64,000 nt of DNA from Dillenia suffruticosa. Lineage: Eukaryota; Streptophyta; Magnoliopsida; Dilleniales; Dilleniaceae. A model generated the notes under the pieces. The model worked only from the letters and a program-made list of their open reading frames with translations. It ran no database searches and was not told where the DNA came from. Each line of letters opens with the position of its first letter. Positions within the stretch are counted from its first letter, which is position 1. The position numbers were made by a program, and so were the translations under genes. The stretch lies in NCBI GenBank assembly GCA_033439265.1, contig JAVTVX010000031.1, positions 2,403,501 through 2,467,500 on the forward strand, read 5' to 3'. Positions 12,294 to 24,200 of the stretch are shown in pieces.

Positions 12294-15200
12294 ATCTATT
12301 TTTATCTCTATACTTGTCTCTCAAATGATCGACTCTAAATAGTGGGATTAAAGTTCGAGTTGTTGTTGTCCTGGTGGTGAAAAACAAATGATCTTCTGGT
12401 GACAATCAACCGATGCATAATTAGGTAATAAGTAATTCATACCGAAAATTATATGTAAATCTATAAAATCCAAGGTTAGCAAATCAATGCTAAAATCATG
12501 CTCTTAGAAGTTCACAATGCAACTTTTATAAATCTCATTAACAAGAATCTCGTCCATCCCCAAATGGTGTAGTAACCAATAACTATTGTTCTAGAGGTTT
12601 AGACCCATGCGGCAAATGCATGATAAATGCTCATGAAATGAAGGAATGTATGGTATCCGGATCAATCAAAGCACATACATTACAAAAAAATAATTTCATC
12701 CTATTTGTAATCATATCAAGTGAAGCATGAGCCTTTTGAGCAGAAATTGCATATATTCTGGTCTGACCTCTTGGGTTTGGTGGCATACCCTGACGCTGTC
12801 TCTGTTGTGGCTGTCGTGGTAGAGTTGGTCTAGATTGTCCTGACCCTGGTGGAACTGGAGAGACTATTGCCTGTTGAGCCGATAGAGGTTTAGATGGTGA
12901 AATATGTTATAAAGGAACAGCCTGACTGCTCGAGCCTAACAGAACTACATGAAACATAATTGCCTAATTGAAAACATGTGCACAAAGTCTTGTCCCTCCC
13001 TCACATGGTTTTGTATGAAAATTCTCACAATTGGGATATGATAGTCTTTTACGAAAGCATTCACCGTGCTCATAATGTCTCTTTTCTTCCTTTTTCTTCA
13101 TGCTTGAGGATAGAATTTATGCTAGCGTTTTTTTTTTTTTCAACTTTTCCGGTTTGTTCTTGATAACTAATCCAGAGCTTTTGCATCATTCACTAAATCC
13201 ATATAGGTGGTAAAAGGTTGAGTTATTAGATATCTCTGAAAGAAGGATTATAATCCTTTTTTAAATTTCTTTGCTCTCTTTTCATCTAGATCAACTAATT
13301 TTAGAATATAAACTGACAAATTAGCAAAACGATTCTCATATTGACTGACGGTTTGATTATCCTATGTCAAATTCAAAAACTTAGATATTTTTTTTATCTC
13401 TAATAAAGGTAGGTACATATCTCATATGGAAGATCCCAGTAAAATCAACCCAAGAGAACTACTAAAGGTTATTCCCATATCGGAGTTTCAACTCTAAATT
13501 CTATCAATTATAAGTAACTTCCTTTAGGTAATGAGTGACAAGTCTGTAACAATTATAAACTCAGAAAAGAGGCTCTGCATGTCAAGAATTCAGGTCTTTG
13601 CGATCTAAGGATCATCACTCCCCGAAAAAAATCAATGGCTCCATTTTCCTGAACTCAGTCAATTCAGTTATCAGTTTTTGGAATTGAAGGTTCTCTCGAG
13701 ACATACATATGTTTTTTCTATCTTCATGTCCCTCTTTATATTCTGTGGCTCTCTGTTCTCTACTTGATCTAGTTTGATTCGACTCAAAACCAATCGATAC
13801 AGCTGAAGTTGTTGAGACCGACATGGTTGAGTGAATAGTGGTGGGTTGAGTTGCTGGAGGAACTCTTGCAGTTGCACTCTCGTTACTGGTTGAGACATTC
13901 TTTTTGTCAAACTATATATGTCCCAAGGTATAGTGCCCACCATAGTCATCAAAGCATCCAAAAACCTATATTATGGATTTGACTCTGGTGGTCTCTGAAC
14001 ACTTGGTGTTTGGGATTAAGACTCCTGAGTTTGCTTATCATCCCTTTTTTCTCTCTCAGGAGGTATTTCATGTAATCTCCTGGTTTTAATCATTTTATAT
14101 ACTAATAATTTGATAAATATAAATGACAAACGTCACTCATTAGATACTCCATATTTTATTTAGTAATCTATACCAATAGTTTCAATTCAAAATTTTGGAT
14201 TCTGGTATCAACTATGATGATCAGCTATTCAGGTGTTGTAGCCCTAACAAAAAGGAGACAGACAAACAAATGTAGAAGCAACTAACATGATCAAAATGCG
14301 ACAACTAGATTTGTGACAATCGTCCTCCTTGCGTTTGATAACACGAAAGGAAATTTATAATAAAAAACAAATTAATAATTTTTTAAGATAAAAACCGGCA
14401 AAATCCTCTTATTTGGTGTCCATTAGTCATCTGGGGTTATCATGGAAACCAGACAAAAACCAATCTAACACTTCATTTATCAACCAAGCCGGCAATAATG
14501 TCCCTTCTGGCCACCCAATACAACACACTATAGCATATAAACATTGTTTCCATGTGCCAAAAACTATATATCTAAGCATGCAACATAACTCAAACCACTC
14601 AAAAGAATACAAGTAATTACATGCCTCAGCCAAAACAAAGGGGGTCAGAAACTCGTAGGGATTTAAATCCCTTGAATCCAAAGCTCCTATCCTCCGATTC
14701 CTTCTTGGCTCTTGGATCACCTAGGGTCAGTATAAGCTAAGTAAATACACGGGGATTAATAGCATGTATAGCAAGCAAAGCGGGTATAAGAATATCTATA
14801 TCATCACATAAATAGTATAAATGTAGAAAGGTGTATGAGAACTACACATTATTTTAAGCATTCTCAAGACTATAATTGTCATTATCACTTTTGGATTAAT
14901 TATCTGTTTCTATCTTTATTATTCTAATTTAATTTAATAACTAAAGAAATGAATAGAATGACAAATCAAGATAGCATATGAGAGTCTAGAAGAGTAATAA
15001 GTCAAAATTTGGAATTTCTAAATGTAATCTTGGTTTTTTTAAGTTAGACATATCGAACACTTCACTTGATTCTAATTCTACCCTCGTAGGGAGAAGAGAT
15101 ACATGCATAGTTTCTCAAGTTTTGCGAGTTTTGTCCGCAGGATTAGCAAAACTTCACAAAACTTTTGCAACTCCATATGCTAACTATACTTCTCAAGCTT

Positions 15201-18200
15201 CGTCTACAAGTTTCGCAAAATTTTCGGAGGTGTTTTTATGTTATCATTTTCACTTTATATTCCCTTGTGAATATCATAGTGTAATAACCACAAATATCAC
15301 AAATAATCACAAAAGTTATATAAGAATTGTAACCAAATATCACAATTATGCAGGCTACATAGTTAACCAACTCATTGTACACCGATGAACCTTTTCAATA
15401 AATTTCTTATACAAACATGTTTTAATAAAATTGTCATAACTTAAATTACAATGATTGGATTGAAGTGATTCTAATTGTCACTTAAAGTTAAGATATAGGG
15501 TTATAATTTTTATATTTATGATTTGAACAAATTCCAATCACACATGAATACCCAGTTCAATTAAAATTATAGTCAAACTTCACAATACAATATGAGCAAT
15601 CATAGTAGAATCAGCATAACTTCTGCCACACTTCTCCGATTGGGGTATTTCAAGTGGCAATTTAAATACAAGTGTTTAGAGTTTAATCTAATTTAGTCTA
15701 GAAGATAGCTCAAAATTGTAGTAAAATTCAGAGAAGTAAAAAAGTAGAAACAGACTAGTTTTCTGTAGAAATCGTGTTATTTTCAAAATTCACCAAAAAT
15801 TAAGTTTTCAATGAAACTTTTCGAGTTTTATGTCATTTTAAAGTTATGGAAATCTAGTTTCATCAGAAGAAAAACATATTCATTTTGCAGTTATGTAGAA
15901 GGAGTTATGAGCTAAATACTACAACAAGGTCAAACTGTCCAAATTGTAAAATCATGGTATTTCCATTTCTTAATATTTCAAAGTGAGTTTTTCTTTTCCT
16001 TTTTCATTCTATTCTCATTCCAATACCACAGCAATCTTAAAAGCATGTTATACTTTGCTATTAGGCATTAATTGAACACACACATGCGTAGTACTTGTCT
16101 TTCCATACTTCAAAGTCCACTTCCTTCTTGTTCCTTCAGCCTCCTTGTTTGCTTTGTGTTTTTAGCTTGTTCTATAGGTTTTCTACACCTCTTTGTGCTT
16201 TCCAAAGGTTAGGGATAGCATGTATATTGATGAAAGTAGTTTATTTTGAGCTTAAATGATGATGTTAATAACGTTTGGGGTGGTTTTGTGTGAGAGAAGC
16301 ATGAGAGTCGGGATTAGGGTTCTTTTGAAAAGGAAGAGTGTGCTCTCTCTCTTTCTCATAGTCTCTTCCTCTCTCTCTCTCTCTCTCTCTCGACCTAAGA
16401 GGGGTGTGAGTCCCCCCACTTAAGCAAGCCTCGTGAGGTGTCAAGTGTGGTGTTTAGGAAAGGAGGATGGTGAGTCATGCCTTGTGATGGTGTAACAAGT
16501 GTTCCTTGTGGGTTTCACACTAAACCCTAATTGGTTCTTTTGTTGGTTCATTTTGACCATTCTTATTCATCGGTATGCCCCACTAGTTTGTACTAATTTT
16601 AATATATTCGACCAATGATTAAAATTATAAACATAAAACCAAAGCATATATCGCACATATAAAAAAAAAATCAACGAATTTTAGCATAGTGCAATGCAAA
16701 GAAATTTAAATGTGCTCAACAAATTAAAAATACAAATGTAAATGCATACTTTAATGATTTCTCGTGATGGGACCTTATAGTTCAACTGTCTCACCGGTCC
16801 TTTTTTATTTTAGTAACAGGGACTCTAAAAGGATATGATCAGTTACTAAACCTTGTTTTGGATGAAGCAGTGGAGTTTTTGAGAGGTATGTACTTTTATG
16901 ATTCATCTAGCCTTATGGACGCAAACCTCATGCATGTTAAAGTTGCATGTGCCTTTTAGGACAAATTTGGCATGCTTAATAAATATGTCAGCTTTTAGGT
17001 GCTATTTTTAAAAATTTATTTTGAAGTTAATTTTCATTCCTCTATCTGTTTACCTCTTTGAAAATCATTATTAACATGTCTACTTTAGGCCCGCTTATGC
17101 ATTATCCACATAGCAAATTGAGTTATTCTAGATTTGTGGGTTGTTGGAGTTAATGGTTCTTGGAGTTAAGAATTGTCTGATCTTGCCTAACTTAGATCAC
17201 CTTTGCTCATGGTAGAACCTGAGAGGCCCTTTTGGGTTTGAGGCAGTTTCTTAGAATACTTGTAGAAAGTATGTTGCCTGAAAGTCTCATGAGAAGCATT
17301 CAGCAATCCCGCATTGTTTTGCAGTTACCTATGGATTCTCCTGCGAGTTGAAAGAGAATTGATTTTAGTTTTGATTTTTTTCATCAGCAGGGACACATGG
17401 GGTGGGCAACAAAGACTTAATTGCCTCCTCCAATCCCTGCCTCATTCTCTTATAGGGAAAGGGTAATCAGCCCCATTCCCCTCAAAGGAGTTGGGGGATC
17501 CCACGTATTCTTATTCTTTCTGCATCTTCTTTTAACTTTGAAAAAACAACAACCAATAACTTTACAGCTCAAGAATCATGCCAAATACATCTGAGATTGT
17601 ATCCAAGAATTGAAGAACTGAAATTATGATTCTTATTTCAAATCGTAAAAAAAAAAGAGATTTTTATTTATTTATTTATTTATTTAAAAAAAAAAAAAAA
17701 CAAAAGCATGCTCATACAGAAAGGAATCACAACACAGGTTGGGCCAATGAGGGGGGCTTACTGGGAGAAGACCGATCTAAATAGAATAATCCCGTGGTTG
17801 CAATAGTACAGTGGATACACAAAATGACATCGTTTTGATCATGTCAGATGCTGTCATCAAATGCCAGCAAATGCAATCGTCAGGACGTGTCTTTGCTTCT
17901 TCAACCACATCCTTCCTTATGTACCAAAAAAGAAGAAAAATATGGCATCCTTAACGATGTGCATTGTTGGGTGTGGCCGGGCTCACTTATAAGGAACTTT
18001 TGGTTCTCACAGCAGTCAGTGTGCGATAATTTGCTTTGCTTAAATAGACAAGCCTTTCATTGCCCCGTCTAGTTAAAAATTTACAGAATTTTGACATTGC
18101 ATGCTTTCGCTAATCCTGGCTTACTTGTCAATCATAATTTTCCAATGTTGCATCAATTTTTCAAATTTTCTATTAACTTTCTCTCTCTCTCTAATTCACA

Positions 18201-21200
18201 GTAAAAAAAAAAAAAAAAAAATTAATAATAATAATAATAATAAAATCCAAAGAAGAAGAAGTTTTGAAGAATAAAAAAGAAACCCAGATCCAAATCCATC
18301 CATAGTGTGAAGATCAAAAAAGAAAAGGAACAAAATTCTTCCATTTTTGTTATGCTCTCTTTCTCTCTCTAATTCACAATGAAAAAGGAAAAGCGTGAAT
18401 AAGAAGAGAAGGAAATGCATGAAAGGGATTAGCTAAAGAAGGTTGTTCATGGATCTTTTTGGTTCTTCCATGAAAGGGATCGAGGCTAGGGTTTGCATCT
18501 AAAGAGAGATAAAGGTGGGGTGGGAAGAGAGACAGCGATGGCAATAGAGGACAGAGACACAATTTAACGTTTATGGCTGTAGCTTCTGTGACACCAATAG
18601 AGGATAAAGGTAGTGGCAATTTAAGGGGGGAGGGAGAGAGAGAGAGAGAGCTCCCACTACTTGTCAGAGAGAGGGAGTTTGAGGTGGAGTATGAGAGAGT
18701 AAGGCGAAGAAGAGCATGACTATAGAAGATGTACAAGAAAAAAAATACATAAATATAAATATATTAGAGAGAGAGAGAGAGAGGTTTTTGCTGAGCCCTA
18801 AAGAAAGAATAAATACATAAAGTGAGCAATTAAAAATGCATGAATAAATAAATAAATTAATTAATTAATTAAAAAGAGAGATGATTTGCTGTGGTTTGAA
18901 GATTTTCCTGGATCCTTATGTATTTATTTAATTTTTAATAAATTAGATAGAAAAGAAAGAAATATGGGTCTAAATGGATCCTTATGATCAGACCAACCTC
19001 TAATATTTTGCTGTTATCCATAAGCCATAACAAATCATACAACAATTTGAATCTTAATCTTAACAATTGGGGTCGGCCATTTGTGAGACAAATATGAGGA
19101 TGATTAAAAAAAAAATTGGTTTAATTTGTACGGATTCTTTTATGTCACTTATTCCTATCCAAGACATTTTCTCGTCTAAACTTTAAACTATTATGCTTTT
19201 ACGGATAATTATATCCAAGTTTTTAGCAGTTTGTTTCTATATTTTACTAGATCTCTTATATTTAAATTCTCGATTCTCTTAACCGGTGCGTCTTTGGATC
19301 TTCTTTGCATATGCCCAGATTACCTCAGACGACATTCTCGCATATTAATTATAATTGAATTAACTCTCAAATTGTTATAAATCTCTTTATTTTTAATTCT
19401 ATTTCTTCTAGTTTTGCCACATATCCAACCAAACATTTTCATTTCTACTATAGTCGTTTTTTGTTCTTATTATTATTTAATAACCCAACATTCAGTATCA
19501 TATAATAGTGCAGGTCTTACCACAATTTTATAAAACTTTTCCTTCAAATGCAGTTGTATCGTGCGATCACAAAGAATTTCGAATGTCCTCCATTTCAAAG
19601 CCACTTGAATCCTACGATTCATATTCCCATCTATATTGCCATTATTTTGAATGATAGAATCAAGATATTTGAAGTATTCACTTTTTGGTACATCTATCCA
19701 TCTAGCCTAATTATTTCTTTGTCATCCTGATGATTGTTGTTAAATTTATATCTCATATACTCAGCTTTCGACTTAATCTAAATATTTTGGATTCCAGTGT
19801 GGCTTTCTATACTCTAATTTAGCACTAATAAACTTTGGTTTCATCAGTCAATATTATATTATCTACAAAAAGTATAAATAGTGGTATTTCATCTTTGATG
19901 CTTTTTATGATTTCGCCTATCATTATTGCAAAAATGATAGAATTTAATGTCGAATCTTGATGGAGCCCAATGTTAATGGAGAAGCTATCACTCAGACCCC
20001 GACAAGTTTTTACATTGGTTACAGTTCTCTCAGACATATCTCTAATGAGATTATTGTATTTCAAGGAGATTATTTTCTTCATCAGCGCTTACCACAATAC
20101 GTCTCAAGGAATGCTATCATATGCTTTTTCTAGTTCGATGAATACCATATGTAGGTTTTTCTTCCGTACTCTATTTGTTTCTATTAAATGTCTTAACAAG
20201 TAGATTACTTCCATAATGGATCTTTCTAATATAAATCCGAATTGATTTTGAAACATTGATTTCCAATTTCAATCTATGCTTTATCACTTTCTCCCGTGAT
20301 TTCATAGTATGGCTGATAAGTTTAATTTCTCTATAGTTAGAACCATTTTGTATGTCTCCTTTATTTTTATATAGTAATACAATTATACTCTTTCTCCATA
20401 TTTGGGGCATTCTCTTGATTTGTCAAATTTTGTTAAAAATATCCGTTAACATTATTATACCAAATTCACCCAAACACTTTCACACTTCAATGGGAATGCC
20501 ATCACATCCCATGAGTTTATTATTTTTCATTCTCTTTAAAGCCTCCTTATTTCATACAGACGAATTTATATTTAAAATCTCTATTAATCTCTTTTATAGG
20601 TATCTAGATATTTTTTATATCTATTGTACTCTTAGCATTAAAGAGATTATCAAAATAGTTTTTCTACGTTTTCTTATATCCTTATTCCTTACAAGTATAT
20701 TATTGGTTTCGCTCTTAATATATCTAACGTCATTTAGATCTTTTTCCTTTCTCTCCCTTAGTTTGGTAATTTTGTAGATCTCTCTTTCTCCGTCTTTAGT
20801 CTTCAGTCTCTTGTATAGTTCGCTATAAACCTAATTTTTTGATTCGTGGAAAATCTTTTTCACTTTTTTTTTTACACATTTGTATTTTTCATATGTATCG
20901 CTATTATAATTACCTCTAAGGTTCCTATAACGCTCTCGTTTGGTTCGGATAGCATTTTGTATTTCTTCGTTCTGCCACTATGATTCCTTATCTTTTGGGG
21001 CCTGATCCTTAGATATATCAAGAACCTCTCAACCTATACTTTTAATATTAGTAAATACCTTTTTCCATATCGTCTCCGAATCGTCGTAGTGGACCAATTT
21101 GCTACTTGAATTAATGTCTCTAAACGTCGTCACCTTTTCTTCTTTCATATTCCACTACTTAATTCTTGACTCCACAAATGGGCTATACTTCTTTTGACTT

Positions 21201-24200
21201 TTAGGTACACATATCTAAAACTAGGAGTATATGCTGAGTTGTTATACTTTCCCTGAGTATAACTTTGCAATTCTTACAAGTCATTATATCATCTCTTCTA
21301 GTGAGAAAGAAATCTATTTTACTAACATTGAACCCATTTCTAAATGTAACTATGCGTAATTCTTTTTTCTTAAAAAATGTATTTACAAGTATTAAATCAA
21401 ATGTTATGACAAACTCTAAAATGGTATCTCCTGTCTCATTCAAATTACCAAATCCAAAGTTTCCATGTACGGTTTCGAATCCTTCATTTCTTTCTCCTAT
21501 ATATTCATTTAAGTCTCGTTCAATAAATAACTTCTCTTTACTAGGTATGACTTGTATGAATTCATCTAAATGTTTTTAAAATTATCTTTTACTAATTGCA
21601 TTTACACCTATTTGGCGCACATATACATTGATTACAATAATTATGTTTTCTCCATCTGTTAACTTGACAAGTATAATTCTATCTCCTTTTTTTCTTATCT
21701 CTATTACATCATTTAATAAATTTTTATATACAATTATTCCTACTCCATTCTTAATTCTATCTCTACCTGTGTACCAAAATTTATGGCCAAAAGTTTCTAC
21801 TACTCTAGTTTTCTTCCCTACCCACTTAGTTTCTTGAAAACACATATTATAAATTTTTTGTCTATTTATTGTTTCTCCTATCTCTCATAATTTACTGGTT
21901 AAGGATTTTATATTTCAAGTGGTTAGGCGAATCTTATTTTCATGGGTTAACTTATTTACCCGTACCATAGGATCTCTTGTTAAATTATCACTATACCCGG
22001 GATCCAATATAGCGCGTTGCTAAGGGGAAAACGCATTACATCGGATCCCGAATGTAGTGATAAGTTAACAAGCTACAACAAATCATATGTTATAAATAGA
22101 CATAAGATTCAGAAGAATTACAGGTTATGGGAACAAGCATAGAAGCAACTAAATACATTGTGAGGAGAGTGATATAAGAACCATCGTCCGAGCTGAGCAT
22201 GATGGCCCCTGTTTGGTTTCAGCTTGAGCCAGAACCATGAACAGGTCTGAATCTTTGCTTTCCTTTACCTCTTCCCTAACCACTGTGTTGTAAATTCAGC
22301 ATTAAATAAAATGTTGACACTACTCAACATAAATAAAATGGTTTTTTTTCACATTCAATTTTAATACTTTTTAGAGCCATAAAAATCTTTTCTTTGAAAA
22401 ATTAATTTTACAAAAAATACCGGAACTCAAATTCAAGTATGTGCCTAAAAAATTACATGCAATGAACAAATAAACAATAACAAACTGAGCCTTATTCCCA
22501 AAATTTGGGATCGGCCATTTGAGAGACAAATTTATAAAAGATAGAAAAAAGAGAAAAACAAGAATAAAATATATATAAAAATAAATAAAAATAAAAATAA
22601 AATAAAAGAAAATTAAAAATAAATATATAAGTCAATAGATAAATATTTAAAATATATTGGTTTATTTTGTGCGGATTCTACTACGTCATCCATTTCTATC
22701 TAAGATCATTTTTTCTTCTAAACCCTTAACTCCATGTCTTTATGGATAATTTGTATCCAAATTTTCAATGGTCTACCTCAATATTTTATTAGATCTTCTA
22801 TATTTAAATTCTTGATTCTTCTAACCTGTGCATCTTTAGGTCTTCTTTGCACATGTCCGAATCACCTCAAACGACACTGTCGCATATTTTCCACAATTGA
22901 ACTAACTCCCAATTTGTTACGAATCTCTTCATTTCTAATTTTATCTTTTTTAGTTTTTCCATACATCTACCTAAATATTTTCATTTCTGCTAGTCATCTT
23001 TTGTTGTTATTTAATAGCCCAACACTTAGTACCATACAATAGTGTAGATCTAACCGTGGTTCTATAGAACTTTCCCTTCAGGTGTAATGGCATCCTTCGA
23101 TCGCAAAGAATTTCGGATGTCTTTCTCCATTTCATCCAACCCGCTTGAATCCTATGGTTCACATCTCCATTTATATTGCCATCATTTTGAATAATAGAGT
23201 CTAGATATCTAAATCGTTCATTTTTTGGGACATCTCGCTTATCTAATCTAATCATTTTTAACTATCGCTAAACTTACATCTCATATATTCGGTTTTCAAT
23301 CTACTCAATCTAAACCCTCTGGATTCTAGTGTAAGTCTCCATAACTCTAGTTTAGCACTTACACTCTCTCTAGTTTCATCAACTAGCACTATCTCATCTG
23401 CAAAAAGCATACACCATGGTATTTTATTTTGGATATTTTTTGTAATTTCGTCTATCACTATTGCAAAAAGGAGGGGACTTAATGCCGAATCTTGATGGAG
23501 TCCAATGTTAATGAGGAAACTATTGCTCAAACCCCTGCAAGTTCTAACGCCGGTTGTAGCTCCCTTATACATATCTTTAATGAGATTAATGTATCTCAAA
23601 GATATCTCTTTTTTCATCAACTCTCACTATAATAATTCTCTAGGAATCCTATCATATGCTTTTTCTAAATCAATGAATACCATATGTAGGTCTTTCTTTT
23701 GTGCTCTATATATCTTCATCAAATGTCTTAACAAGTGGATTGTTTCCGTGGTAGATCTTCCTAGCATAAATCCTAATTGATTTTGAAATACATTTATCTT
23801 CAATCTCAATCTATGTTCTATTACTTTCTCCCATAATTTCATGGTATGACTCATAAGTTTAATTCATCTATAGTTAGAGCAGTCATGTATGTCTCCTTTA
23901 TTCTTATATAGCGATACAATTACACTCTTTCTCCATATTTGGGGTATTCTCTTAATTTGTCAAATTTTATTGATAATATCTGTTAATACTTTTACACCAA
24001 ATTCATCCAAATATTTCCACACTTCTATAGGAATGTCATCAGGTCCTACGGCTTTATTATTCATCCTCTTTAGAGCCTCTTTCACTTCATGAGGGCGAAT
24101 TTTACATTTAAAATCTCAATTAATTTCTTTTACAGGTATCTCGATATTTTCTATATCTATTGTACTCTTAACATTAAAAAGATTGTCAAAATAATCATAC

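Larger units (their letters stand above)
11413..15958 (-). mobile_element. Ty3/gypsy retrotransposon, reverse half (LTR-PBS-gag-protease-RT start)
   Basis: A minus-strand 5' half of the same gypsy family, from its LTR (15,958-14,214) through gag and protease to the early reverse transcriptase, cut at the PFGL motif near 11,423. It carries a nested LINE 3' fragment (12,068-12,366). No integrase or second LTR is present. Together with the forward half it forms a 7.4-kb inverted-repeat block in LSM7 intron 2. Confidence 0.75.
19040..22076 (-). mobile_element. RTE-type LINE, copy A
   Basis: A minus-strand non-LTR retrotransposon flanked by 11-bp copies of AACAAATCATA (19,029-19,039 and 22,077-22,087). 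The 3' end (low coordinate) has the RTE phrase GGCCGACCCCAATTG. One broken ORF encodes endonuclease and reverse transcriptase. The 5' end carries a short inverted copy of its own sequence inside the duplication (22,036-22,072). Confidence 0.85.
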
